Shown here piece after piece: positions 12,136 to 23,097 of a DNA stretch of 64,000 nt. The stretch comes from Caprella mutica (taxonomy: Eukaryota > Arthropoda > Malacostraca > Amphipoda > Caprellidae): assembly GCA_947561585.1 (NCBI GenBank), contig CANNZV010000258.1:62001-126000 (forward strand), in the 5' to 3' direction. How positions within the stretch are numbered: position 1 is the stretch's first letter; every line of letters starts with the position of its first letter. The position numbers were made by a program, and so were the translations under genes. The notes beneath the pieces were generated by a model that worked only from the letters and a program-made list of their open reading frames with translations, was not told the DNA's origin and searched no databases.

Positions 12136-12533
12136 ACTTTCGCAGAAAGCGGAAGGTTATAATTTAGACTGCATTTACTTATGTATCATCTTGTTATTCA
12201 CATAACTCAAAAAGTATTCAATAAAATTGCCTAAAATTTGGTGGGACGATAGACCAATGTCCGGGAACCTGCTGGTAGAATTTTGGAAACGATTCGGTCA
12301 AATGTCAAGGTCATTTATTTTATAACTCCATAACTCAATAGGTATTCAACCAACTTATATGAAACTTAATAGGATATTTTGGTCATTATCGAGTTACCAG
12401 TTTATTAGATCTTGGGAGCATACGGGTCAAAGTTTGAGGTCAAGGTCATCTATAACTCAAGTACTATTGGATGGTCAAGATCATTCATAAGCAGCGAGGA
12501 AGGTATGCGCTCTACGGAGCGCACGTAATCTAC
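12136..12533 (-). repeat. GACCTT-family dispersed repeat, copy 1
   Basis: Read on the minus strand, this begins ATTACGTGCGCTCCGTAGAG and ends in the block AACCTTCCGCTTTCTGCGAA. In between are repeated phrases such as GACCTTGACC, CCCACCAAATTTTAGGCAAT and TTGAATACTTTTTGAGTTAT. The start contains a perfect 7-bp hairpin, TGCGCTC-CGTA-GAGCGCA, and the end contains a second hairpin. Related copies lie at 16551, 19047, 35156, 37745, 52390 and 53272. Confidence 0.8.
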
Positions 12534-13160
12534 TTAGCCAATGTTTCTCTATTTGAATATTTATTTATCTTCTCGATATTTACCGACCATTTCCATCAAA
12601 ATGATTGTAATTTTAATTATCATATATCTACTGTATAATTGGAAGATATAAATGAAAATTGTATTTCTTAATTATAAGAAAATGATATGCATATGACGAT
12701 TAATTGTAGAAGTAACAAATTTTAAAAGCGGACTATATATAATATAATAAATAATAGTTCTGTTTTGAAATTATATTTAACTATATATGTATACATATAT
12801 ATTAAATGAAGATATCAATTAATAAAATCGTGATACGAATTGATAGAAAATCATTACAAAGTATTGGTTACCTCTAACATCGAAAGATATTTTCATTAGT
12901 AAAATAAATGAGAAACTAAATAACTCACTAGAAGATTTAATCAAAGTAATTTAGTGTCGAATTACTTTATTTTTTTCAAAATACCTAACTTTATATTTAA
13001 GTTTGCTGCCTTGAATACAACGTCACAGTTGCAAAATCACTCCACTGTCATCACCATGTAAATACAAGTGAAGTCACTTAAACTGGTACTTTCTGAACGA
13101 TAAATTAACATAATTACAAAGAAATGTGTTTATGAGGAAACACAGTAACCGGTACTGAGT

Positions 13161-13171
13161 TATATAAAAGG
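13161..13171 (+). promoter_or_regulatory. Candidate TATA box
   Basis: TATATAAAAGG is a near-ideal TATA box. An AT-rich stretch and the initiator-like words TTTTCAATAG and GGCAGTGG follow about 20-30 bp downstream. No downstream start codon with a readable frame was found before the foldback at 13257, so the promoter is unproven. Confidence 0.3.
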
Positions 13172-13256
13172 TGTTCAATTTTCAATAGGCAGTGGCTATA
13201 GGAATTATCTTTTAAGTGTACCGTGTAATTCAAACTTAAAAACTCCAACTGATATT

Positions 13257-13518
13257 CCAGGTGTTTCGAGCTCACCCAATGGCTTTGTCTCTAAAGTTTA
13301 TCAGTTCGATGCACTTTAGTGTCTTAGCTATAGGTTTGTTAAATGATCAGTAAATTATTCTTTCCTCATTTTTTTTCTCATAATTTTAACAAACTCATAG
13401 CTAAGACACTAAAGTGAATCGAACTGACGCACTTTAGTGCATACAAACCATATTTTGATGCACTAAAGTGTCTCGCTTTAGAGACAAAGCCATAAGGTGA
13501 ACTCGAAACATCTTGGTG
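13257..13518. mobile_element. Small foldback MITE
   Basis: The left arm starts CCAGGTGTTTCGAGCTCACC and continues ATGGCTTTGTCTCTAAAG. The right arm in reverse complement starts CCAAGATGTTTCGAGTTCACC and continues ATGGCTTTGTCTCTAAAG. A second inner inverted pair contains CACTTTAGTGTCTTAGCTAT. No coding capacity and no clear target duplication. Superfamily unassigned. Confidence 0.75.
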
Positions 13519-14446
13519 CAGGTAATTTGTAATTCTAGTTTGTAAATAATTGTTTCTAATTGGAATGACTTTATTTTATTGAAAAGTTATTTAGTGAAAA
13601 TAATTGAAAATCAATAATTATGAGTATATCGACCAATTGTGAGTAAAGGGTCAATAATTATTATAAATAGAAAATATATCCTTTACTATAGAGGAGAGTT
13701 GAAATACAAATAAGCGCAAAAAATAATGAAAATAAAAGCATCTGTGCGGTGGATGAATGCTTTACCAAATAATTCACTATCCGATTGCCAAAATTTCAAA
13801 CAAACATAATATTTATGGGTAATTAAAATACGTGTCCATCTATTAAATGAGTAATAATTATGAATAACCAATACATACAAATTATTATTTAGTATATATA
13901 ACTGCATATAACTGTGTTTGATTTCAATATTGGACGAATAGATTAATATCGTATCTTAAATGATAAGATACAATACAATATACTGTACAATCGAAAATCT
14001 AAAAATAAATATTATAGTAAATAATAGAAAGGAAGCATTTGAACCATTATTAATATCATAATGAATAATTTGACACAAAACACAAGGCACGAAACCAATA
14101 AGATCTAATTAAGTATAAAAAAATGTATTAAAGTAGAAGGAATGTAGGATAGAGAAAATATAGTTTGAACGAAATTCATAGTCTCACTTTATTTAAGTGG
14201 GTAAATAAATCTGTTCTAACTAGCTACAAGTCTCTTAAAGTGTATTTTCCCAGCAAAATGGTTTGAATGAAGCAAAACAATTATATGAACTAACTTCAAT
14301 TTCAAATTATACTCCAACGGTTATCTATTCTGGTAATTTCGATTTACTTTTTTAAATAATTATAATTGTGTAACTGTGCTAAAGACAATTTATTTCTGTA
14401 TTATGAATGTGATTTCCGATTAGGAATTCATTTATTTTATGTGATC

Positions 14447-14835
14447 GGTTGCCAGGTGTTTCGTCGAAAGATATTTCGATCACAGGCATTTCGTCTATAG
14501 GAAATTACGTCGACAAGACATTTCGTCGACGAATTTTCCTTAAGGGGACATTAACGCAGTCTAACATAAATGTATCGGGGACGAACCACCCCTTAAACCC
14601 CCCTGTCAGGTCATTAAATAATCGTGAAGTGTGCAGTACAGCAAACTAGTGAATGCAACAAACTACACATTTTTTTGTAGAGAATTTCAAAATAAAATTC
14701 ATTTTTTATATGTTTAAATTAATTCGTATAAATTTTTCCTTTACGAAAGTTCGTCGGCAAAATATTCTGTGGATGAAAGGTCACTCCACAAAATTTTTGT
14801 CATCAAAATGAATGTCGACGAAACGTGTGCACGAC
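14447..14835. mobile_element. Foldback element F4, short CGAA-type element
   Basis: The left tip GGTTGCCAGGTGTTTCGTCG leads into several TTTCGTCGA/TTTCGATCA units (to about 14535). The right side (about 14745-14835) holds inverted forms such as GTCGACGAAACGTG. Flanking 9-mers TATGTGATC (14438-14446) and GTTGTGATC (14836-14844) agree at seven of nine positions, consistent with an aged Mutator-type duplication. The interior has no coding frame. Confidence 0.55.
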
Positions 14836-15510
14836 GTTGTGATCATTTAAAAATTAAAAATCACTATAATAGGTACTCGGTACAATAATATTTACCACTC
14901 AACAATTGCATCCATCAGGTGGTACTAAATTGACATATTTAACACTTCAATGGAAACCTACCTATCTAATTCAATTAATTATGTACTATCACATTTTATT
15001 CGAACAGTCAGTCTATTGTTAGGTGTTTGTCCATTTTTAACCTGTAGTGTGTTGGTAGAACTGAAAGTGACTGTAAATTAGAAGTGTTAATTCTCAGGCT
15101 GAACTTTGAAGAAGCTAAAAGAAAGGTGCTGAGATAAACACTCTAATGGTGACTGGAATATTAAATTAAACTCTTCATTTGGGCATTAAATGATGAGTAA
15201 CTGCCAAGAAATAGTTCAGTACATTTTGGTGGATAGCAATTCTTTTATATTAGTTGAAGAAGGTAAGCAGTGAGATATTTAAGGATTCATTCAAGGAATC
15301 TCTTCTTCTTCTGCCTCCAATTTAAGAAATAATAATGTTTAGTTCGGTATAATGCATATTTTTTATTTCGAATAGAGGTCTCAATATCATCTCATTCATA
15401 TTCATGTAATCATAATGTATTCCCATATAAATCTGTAATTCTTTTATCCATTCGAGCTGTTACACATTGAACTGTTCACCAACACTGCTATTTGAATTAC
15501 TACATTCGCA

Positions 15511-15519
15511 AAATTTCTG
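15511..15519 (+). repeat. Left 9-bp target duplication of F3
   Basis: AAATTTCTG is repeated exactly at 16519-16527 on the other side of F3. Confidence 0.85.
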
Positions 15520-16518
15520 GGTGACCGGTCAATTCGCCGAAAACACTTTCGCCGAAAACATTTTCGCCGAAAACACATTCGCCGAAAACACATTCGCCGA
15601 AAAACACATTCGCCGCACGACACATTCGCCGAAAAAATTTGATTATTTGAAAAGGTGAACAACAAATTTATCTCGTATGTCCAGATGATATTACATATAG
15701 ATGAACTTACATATAAGTGTATAAATTAGTTTACAATATTCTACATAATTATTGGCTAAACTTTGTGGTATTTACGTTAACTTAATTAACTCATATAAAA
15801 TGTTATTGCTGCATTATTTGTAACAGTTTATTAATTCTATGTTAATCCTATTTTCTGTGTACAATTATCAGTTTAAAAAAATTGTATTGGTCTCACCTTA
15901 CTTTAATCCTTCTATTTACATTGTAGAATCAGTCTGTTATTGTGAGTCGCTTGTGAAGCTTTCACTATACATGGTGACCAACAAAAAAAAATCTACCAAC
16001 TATAAATTCGTTTATTTCAACAACTAGTGAAGGAAAAGTTAAAACAGATTTATTTCTAGATTTAAAAAATATTCATATAACTATTCCTTTTATCAAATAT
16101 TGACAATATGGAGAAATGTATTTGAGAACAAAAAGGAAGTCAAAATCAATTATATTCAGCAACTCCTTTTAAAAATGGTAAAGTTTATGTTAGAATAAAT
16201 GGATTAAATATTTATTATTTAATAATTACTATCAAATTTATTTAGAAAATTTTATAATGGGACTAAGAACAAGAATTTATATGGCATTAAAACCAGACAA
16301 TTAATTATCGTCTAATTTATAGTTAATAAAAAAATAATCAATTTTAAATACTCATTTAACACAGGATGTTCAATCAACTTAAATTTTTGTAGTAAACCTT
16401 AGTCTGCTAAAAAATTGTCGTTCGGCGAATGTGTCGTGCGACGAATGTGATTTCGGTGAATGTGTTTTCGGCGATTGTGTTTTCGACGAATTTGTTTTCG
16501 GCGAAGTGACCTAGAAAC
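15520..16518. mobile_element. Foldback element F3, CGCCGAA-repeat ends, 9-bp target duplication
   Basis: The left tip GGTGACCGGTCAATTCGCCG opens an array of (T)TCGCCGAAAACACA units to about 15635. The right end, from about 16411, is the inverted array (TTTTCGGCGAATGTG units), with tip GTTTCTAGGTCACTTCGCCG in reverse complement. The flanking 9-mer AAATTTCTG is perfectly duplicated. Like F1 and F2, the tips contain C(T/C)(A/G)GGT just outside the first repeat. The interior (about 15640-16400) is AT-rich with no transposase. The periodic open frames at 15444-15665 and 15467-15658 are by-products of the array. Confidence 0.87.
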
Positions 16519-16550
16519 AAATTTCTGAGAGTTTTGATTTGATCGGATTT

Positions 16551-16715
16551 TTTGTTGAACTTAATTGTTATTCGCATAACTCAAAAAGTGTGACCGAATT
16601 GCTTGAAATTGGTTTTTATCCAAGAAAAATTTGATTAGATATCGGGAAGGTCATCCATATTTTATAGTCAAGTAATTTATAAAAGGTGGCGAAGGTATGC
16701 ACTCTACGAGGGGTC
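16551..16715 (-). repeat. GACCTT-family repeat, truncated copy 2
   Basis: The minus strand carries the family phrases (TTTTTGAGTTATGCGAATAACA-like and GCATACCTTCGCCACCTTTT-like blocks). The copy is internally shortened. It may originally have extended across the F3 insertion, because the sequence just left of F3 (ACATTCGCAAAAT) resembles the family's terminal hairpin. Confidence 0.6.
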
Positions 16716-17639
16716 GTTTTAGTTCAAAAGCTTTGATCATTCAGTCTCTTCGTTATTTCTTTTCTTCTCATATCTTAAACCATATTTGGTGTCTCATCTG
16801 ATAGGAAGTCAATTAAAATTTAATCCCTTGACTCAGGATAAGTGCCTTCTCCATTTTTAGACATTGCGATCATATTTATGAACGTATTTGCTGTGTGCAA
16901 ACCGTGGCTGTCGGTTTGACTCAAATAATAATATTGAGGGGACAGGAATAGATTGCTCAGAAGCTAACTAATCCATTTATTGAGACAAGTTTGAAATTAT
17001 TTTTATATTGTGAATATTATATGATGCTCCCATTATTTTACTTAATTGATTTAATTCAAAAATTAGTACAAAATTCTAACTGTTTCATTGAGTAAATATT
17101 CATTGTAGCTCAGTAATGATTATGATGAATATTTTTTTCATAATACCGGGAAAAGTACATAGCCATATTTATTTCAAGTGATGTCTATAGTATATATTAG
17201 TACCATAAGAGTCATTCACTCTAGGAGTGAATAAAAAGAATTTAAATATTAAAAATATGGAGAGCTTCCTATCAAACTGTTAATGTGTTGCAATAACTTA
17301 AAACTGGATCTTAAACTCCAGGCAGAGCTGTAAATCTAGAGAGTAAAATGTTAGAAAATAGACTTCACAGTGAGTGTACAGTGACCTAGAATTAGGCACA
17401 CTCAGATAGTATAATCAAGGGAGGTTTGTATGCTTGTTCACGACTTGTGGACGATTAGAGGCAGTAATTACCGGCAGAGATTTGACCAAGAGCTGAGAAA
17501 TAAGTTCGACTAAATAATCCATATAATCCAATTATAATTAAGGGCTCTTTAGATTGGAAACCTTAAATTAGCATTTGATTGATTAAGATGAATCTAAATA
17601 TTTTTCTTCACAAGAGTGTGCAAACAGAATAACACAATT
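16716..17639. other. Spacer, nothing recognised
   Basis: AT-rich with no supported coding or RNA feature. Confidence 0.5.
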
Positions 17640-18330
17640 GGCTAAAAATATCACAATTGTATGAAGAAGTGTTGGTGTACAGCTAATTCTGCGTAAAAAG
17701 TAGACTCTGAGACTAAGTGATGTACTGTGCATCATATTATTTTGCTATATGTACCATCTTAAAATTTTAATAACTTCGTCATTTTTAGAGTTATTTTACC
17801 AAACTCAGGTGCAAAATTAAGAGGAAAATAGAAATAAAGGCGTTGTGATTTATTTTTATATTTCTTCGTTGTAAATGACAATCGGTACATTTGTTAGTTT
17901 GTACAATTGTCAAGAATTTACGCTGTCGGACTCTCTCCCCTCTCTCCAAGTACATGTATGTGTGTAACAATACCAAAGCTGAATCACATCATTCTTTAGT
18001 TCACAATTATGTTTCATTGATTTTAAAAAAGAAAGAAATATAATTTTTCTTTCCTAAAATTATAAAAACTTTTTTATGAAATTCCAATATAGAGATCTCC
18101 CGATTGTTTTGGCCTGCATTACCAATTTTTTCAACCATAAACCAAAACAATTGATCGAAAATTTACCAAAAGATTGAATTTTGAATTTTTTTTTTAAATA
18201 TATAATACGTATCATGAAAAATTTCAACAATTTAAAAAAATGTGTATAAAAAAATGTCCTGCAATAAATTTCTACATGGATCTTGAAAGTTTCAGATAAA
18301 TCTGTTCGATTTATTCCAACCTAAGGTACC
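17640..18330 (+). repeat. Uncharacterised dispersed repeat, copy 1
   Basis: This segment aligns by eye with 26083-26520 in the same orientation. Shared blocks include GAAGAA(G/A)TG(T/C)TGG(T/C)GTAC, TACCATCTTAAAATTT, and near the 3' side CGATTGTTTTGGCCTGCATT and AAACCAAAACAATTGATCGA. Element type, exact ends and coding content are unknown. Confidence 0.7.
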
Positions 18331-18340
18331 CCCTTAAAAG

Positions 18341-19040
18341 CCATATGTGTCAGATAAATCCTCATCAAATTATTTTAAGGATGAATATGGAGAAAAGTAT
18401 CAATTTGAGATCTACATCAAATATTTTTTTCGGTGAAAATTTACATCATTATTCATTTCATTATTTAAGTGTTTATCTTTAAAATACATTGTTCAATACT
18501 ATAAAATTGTTCATCGTTTGAAACGTATTCCATATTGATTTATATATAATTATATATACAATACATTATGAGTTGAAATATTGAAGAAATATATATTTTT
18601 ATTTTGCAATTTGACTAATAATAACTAGCAGAATGATATTATCAAATATATATCTACAAAATAATGGATGAAAAACAAGTGAATTTTGAATAAATCAGTA
18701 AAACCTTTTCCTGGTAAAAAGGTTAGCAAAATATTTTGTGTCTCTTCCCCAGCCTAAGATTTGTCTCTCACAATTTATAAGGCCTTGTCTTTCACAGAGA
18801 TGGCTGAGGTATTGCATCACTTACCAATGAGCCTATTCACCAGCTACAAACTCATGGAATGGTGTTTTCTATCTATTATCAAATATAAAGGAATTAACAT
18901 ATTAAAAATTAAGGAGCAGTTACATTCAAATGCTAATAAGACTACAAAATATTCGTAATTTTTATTATATTAATTTAATATGAAAAGATTGTTCAATTCC
19001 AACCAGAATTCTTTCGTTCAATTTGAATCATTCTCAACTA
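18341..19040. other. Spacer, nothing recognised
   Basis: AT-rich. A 65-codon frame at 18761-18958 has no recognisable domain. Confidence 0.45.
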
Positions 19041-19046
19041 GTTTAC

Positions 19047-19648
19047 GTGTACTCGGTAGAGCGCATACCTCCGACAACGTTAATAAATGACCTTGACTAT
19101 CCAATAATACTCGAGTTATGTATGTATGACCTTGACCTCAACTTTTAACCCGTTCTCTTCCAAAATCTGATAAATCGGTAACTGGATAATAAACAATCGT
19201 ACCACAAAGTTTGAAGCAATTTGAATGAATATTTTTGAGTTATTGAGTTAAAAATGATCTTGACCTTGACCTTTGTTCAGATTGCTGCTAAAATACTACC
19301 AGGGGGTTCCTGAGTATTGAACCGATCCATCAATCAAATTTCAGGCAATTTGGTAAAATATTTTTGAGTTACTAAGTTATAAATGACATTGACCTTGATC
19401 TTTGACCTTTGATCCGATTGCTCCCACAATTTAACCAAATGATCGCTGGATATTAGCTAATCGTTATACCAAGCTTCATGCAATATGATTGAATAATTTT
19501 AGAGTTATGAATGACCTTGACCTGCGACCGGATCACTTCCAAAATTCTACCAACAGGCACCTGAATATTGAGCAATCGTCTCAATGAATTTTAGGCCATT
19601 TGGTTAATTACTTTTTTAGTGAGGGTAATACCAAGATGATAAAATATA
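19047..19648 (+). repeat. GACCTT-family repeat, copy 3, left part (split by element A)
   Basis: This starts at GTGTACTCGGTAGAGCGCAT and contains about five internal phrase repeats (GACCTTGACC, followed by 'accaag/aaatttcaggcaatttggt' and 'actttttgagttat'-type blocks). It stops at GATGATAAAATATA, where element A begins. The missing 3' terminus with its hairpin reappears at 21606-21648, so element A inserted into this copy. Confidence 0.85.
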
Positions 19649-19734
19649 TCCCAGGTAACATTGAGATATTCTCGGAATATTTCCTCGATATCTAGTATAT
19701 ATTCCCTCATTATCCGCCATCGTAAAGTGATATC

Positions 19735-20340
19735 GTAGGAATATTCCAGGGATTAGTGAAAATGAGTTGATCCCCTAATGATATCGAGGTAATATTCCAG
19801 GATTTAATGAAAATTAGTTGATCCCCTAACAATATCGAGAGAATATTCCATGAATTAGTGAAAATGAGTTGACCTCCTAATGATATCGAGGGAATATTCC
19901 AGGAATTAGTGAAAATTAGTTGATTCCTAACGATATCGAGAGAATATTCTAGGAATTAGTGAAAAATAGATGACCCCAATCGATATCTAGGGAATATTCC
20001 TGGAATTACTGAAAATTTGTTGATTCCTAACGATATCGATGGAATATTTTAAGAATTAGTGAAAATTACTTCATCCCCTAACGACATAGAGGTAATATTC
20101 CAGGGATTAATGAAAACTAGTTGATTCCCTAACGATATCGAGGGAATATTCCAAGAATTAGTGAAAATTAGTTGATCTCCTAACGATATCGAGGGAATAT
20201 TCTAGGAATTAGTGAAAATTTGTTGATTCCTCAAGGATATCGATGGAATATTCCAGGAATTATTAAAAATTAGTTGATTCCCTAACAATATCGAGGGAAT
20301 ATTTCAAGAATTAGTGAATAATAGTTGATCCCCTAAATAT
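19735..20340 (+). repeat. 51-bp tandem array, left arm of element A
   Basis: About twelve copies of a unit containing AATATTCCAGGAATTAGTGA, then TAGTTGATCCCCTAACGATA and TCGAGGG. Copies differ by roughly 10 percent and by small indels. Confidence 0.9.
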
Positions 20341-20404
20341 TATAAAAGAAATGATTATAAAAGAAAAAAAGAAATAATCTTTGAGAAATGGAACTACATT
20401 TATC

Positions 20405-20660
20405 GATGATAACTTTAAGATGAACTCGAGTTATCATATTGCATAAAGTTCATTAAAAATCCTACTTTTACTGTGTCCAGGATGGTCGAGTGGTTAGCGT
20501 CGCAAGCAGAAGTCAACAAGGTGCATGTTCGAGACGCGGAAACACCACTCCATTTCTTTTCATTTAATTTGTATATATCAATATGTATCATTCAACTAAT
20601 TCATATAAAGTCAAAAGTACACGTACAAATGCAGTATACGCTAGGAAATATTAATTTTGG
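20405..20660 (+). repeat. tRNA-derived SINE-like core of element A
   Basis: Homologous by eye to 57005-57275 in element B. Shared blocks are ATAACTTTAAGA, TTGCATAAA, TCCAGGATGG, CATTTAATTTGTATATA and CAATATGTAT. Homology starts about 65 bp upstream of the tRNA-like part and runs about 110 bp beyond it, as in a SINE with a tRNA head and unrelated body. Whether it inserted once in an ancestor of A and B or is an integral part of the family cannot be told here. Confidence 0.7.
20475..20546 (+). pseudogene. tRNA-Leu/Ser-like pseudogene
   Basis: GTCCAGGATGGTCGAGTGGT resembles the 5' end and A box of a class II tRNA (Leu or Ser type). A degraded B box (TGTTCGAGACG) follows about 35 bp later. The region between is too short and the acceptor stem has no 3' partner, so no cloverleaf forms. 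This is a tRNA-derived sequence, not a working tRNA gene. Confidence 0.65.
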
Positions 20661-20876
20661 TATCCTTTTTATGTTATGATCACCTCTTGGGTTTGAGAAT
20701 TGACACTAGACTTTCAAATTGTAATGGGAATATATGTGAATTAATCCCTTCAGAACCAATTGTTTATTCTTCATTTCCATAATTCAGTAACTGATCTAAT
20801 TAATGTCTATCAATTACACAGGAAATGAAAGCGGGTAATGACCGGTTCAATTTTATTATAGGCACAAATATAAAAA

Positions 20877-21115
20877 TACAGTTTGGCAAATATGGACTTA
20901 TTGCGGATAATCGAAAAGAGGCTAAAATGTAGAACGCTCTGTGGTTGTTAACCCCACAAAGTCTAGAGCCAATCTAACAGAGGACCAAAGACTAAGTCAG
21001 GAAAGCATCAGCTATGTTAGGCTTATTTTCGAATTGGACTACAAACAGCTCATTATATACCTAGGCTTTATATTCAATAATAATCCTACGGATACAATAA
21101 GAATATCTTGCGGTG
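20877..21115 (+). pseudogene. Possible LINE reverse-transcriptase fragment
   Basis: Two adjacent frames give LLRIIEKRLK and then NPTKSRANL ... YLGFIFNNN. In Jockey/CR1-type reverse transcriptases a block of the form (I/L)NPxKS(K/R) is followed some 40-50 residues later by (K)YLG(x)xxD. The spacing and order fit, but only about 80 codons remain, with a frameshift and stop near 20943. Family assignment is tentative. Confidence 0.4.
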
Positions 21116-21279
21116 GTATTTTAACAGACTTTTAGGGTAAGGGTTAAAAGAGAGGATGTAAGCAATTAACATCATTCGATACTTTTGAGAAATAAACAAT
21201 GTTATTTCAAGAGTTATTGATATATATAGGTATAGCTATTTTTATTGAAATTATAGTTCATAACATTATATCCTTCCTC

Positions 21280-21598
21280 TATAATAGATATCCATGGAAT
21301 ATTACGGGAATATTCCCATTTGATACTCTTGATATTAAGGGAATATCCCCTCACTGTCCCAATTTTATTCCTTTGTTATCTTGGGAATAATAATTTCGAT
21401 ATTCCTTGCCCTTCCCTTGATATCGAGGGAATATTACAGGGATAATATATTTAAATCCCATCATTATTCCCTAGATATCATTTGGGGATATCCTCATATC
21501 ACTAAAACGTGAAAATAGGACATCCCCTCGATAACGTTGGGGATATCGAGGGAATAATTCCTGGGAATTTCCCCGAAATAGTTTTTTGTTATCTGGGA
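21280..21598 (+). repeat. Right arm of element A
   Basis: Irregular repetition of GATATCGAGGGAATATT and its complement-like relatives, ending at the terminus GTTATCTGGGA. Confidence 0.7.
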
Positions 21599-21605
21599 TG
21601 TACTG

Positions 21606-21648
21606 TCTAAATATAACCTTCCGCTCTCTGCGAAGGTAATCATTGAAT
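21606..21648 (+). repeat. GACCTT-family repeat, copy 3, right end
   Basis: The family's terminal block, AACCTTCCGC-TCTCT-GCGAAGGTAAT, is displaced here by the element A insertion. Confidence 0.8.
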
Positions 21649-22005
21649 ATTCAATCTACTATCATTTTCAAACTTGATTTTCAATAACCAGATAGAATCA
21701 CCAATTTTATGTGACCAGGTGTTCTGGCATCCACAGAGAGGTTCCTCAGTGCCTAACAGTACCGTGGCTAACATCAGATGAACGAAAGTGAAGGTGAACG
21801 TTAACGTACTCAGGTGCACAGAGTGCTTTATAAAGTGTCATTAATAAAAATATTGAACGGAAAATATACTACTATAATTGGTGAACCTATAGCTTAAATG
21901 ATATGTTAATGATAAAATACCCTATCCACCTAAAAATGGTTGATATACTCTAATATATTAGGATATGAATGACATACAAGAGGACATATCAGGGCATGCA
22001 AGGTA

Positions 22006-22859
22006 AGGCCTTGTTACACGGTGCGAGTTAGTGCCATGACAGTGGACAGCAGCTGTCCCACTGTACTCGCATGCTAGTAGCTCAACTCGCCTCACCCGGT
22101 CACACAATTAGTGCGATCTGCTGGCTTGGAAAACCTACACTCGCATTGTGTATTATAATTTTTATTTAATAAATAAATAACTTTTTTATTAATTAGTAAA
22201 TTTATTAACAATTTATTAATTTAATCAACTTTTTTATTGAACTAATTAACAATTAATTAATTTAAATAATAATTTATTAATTAAATTAATTATTAATATT
22301 TTGATTATTTAATAATTACTATTTATATTAATTAATAATTACTATTTTCATTAGTTTAATTAAAAAAATTATTAATTTATTTAACATTTTATTAATTAAT
22401 TTATTTAACATTTTATTAATTAATTTATTTAACCTTTAATTAATTGGATAAATATTATAGGATATTATTTTTTTTTATTCATAATATTTAATATAGCAAT
22501 TTCAAACTTATATAAGATATACGTGCTTTATCCACCATCAAATAAAACCCCAAATAATATGAAGCCGATTCAAACGAAAATATGAAAAATCGGCTACCTA
22601 CTTGAATAAGAAATTATTCAGGTTTAGAATAGAAAAAACGTACGAGTTACTGTTATATTGCAATACCATGCAAGTTGACATCAGACTCGCCCGTGAGTGG
22701 CGAGTAAAAACAATTTTTTTTGTAGTAACTTGCATGCGAGTTACTAACCACCTAAACAAGACAGTTAGTTGACTGATGCGGTCACACTGTGCGAGTAGCT
22801 GCACTACAGTAACTCGCTAGGCCAACTCACCCGTTTACTCGCACCGTGTAACAAGGCCT
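22006..22859. mobile_element. Inverted-repeat element with GGCCTTGTTACACGG ends
   Basis: The left end AAGGCCTTGTTACACGGTGC and the right end in reverse complement match over about 25 bp; ACTCGC-containing words recur in both subterminal regions (22060-22120, 22680-22830). The middle, 22140-22470, is almost pure A/T. The end sequence resembles PIF/Harbinger-type MITEs, but no exact target duplication is visible. Non-coding. Confidence 0.7.
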
Positions 22860-23097
22860 TTGGAGTTGAGCCAAAGGGTCATTTACGGACTAACTCTCGA
22901 TGGGGAGAGTACCACAGTGTCAGTCAGTTGCCTGGCTCACGAAGCTAAGGAAGTTAACTAGGAATGAGATTGAAATCGTGGGATTGAAGTTCGATTTGTG
23001 AGAAAAAAATATTTCAAGAGTGAATTATTTCCAACTTGTGTTTGAGAATTACTGATAAAAAATTTCATGTTTGATAATTGATTTATACTGAGAAAAA

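Larger units (their letters stand above)
19649..21598. mobile_element. Element A: CCCAG-TAAC-ended composite with satellite arms and tRNA-like core
   Basis: The termini are TCCCAGGTAAC on the left and, in reverse complement, TCCCAGATAAC on the right. The left arm is a 51-bp tandem array rich in GATATCGAGGGAATATTCC. The right arm (21280-21598) is a looser array of the same GATATCGAGGGAATATT word. The centre contains a tRNA-like sequence (20475-20546) and a decayed LINE fragment. Element B (55441-57989) has the same terminal motif, its own satellite arms, and a homologous tRNA-like core. No transposase is present, so it must have been mobilised in trans if it is a transposon. Superfamily unknown; no target duplication found. 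Confidence 0.75.
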
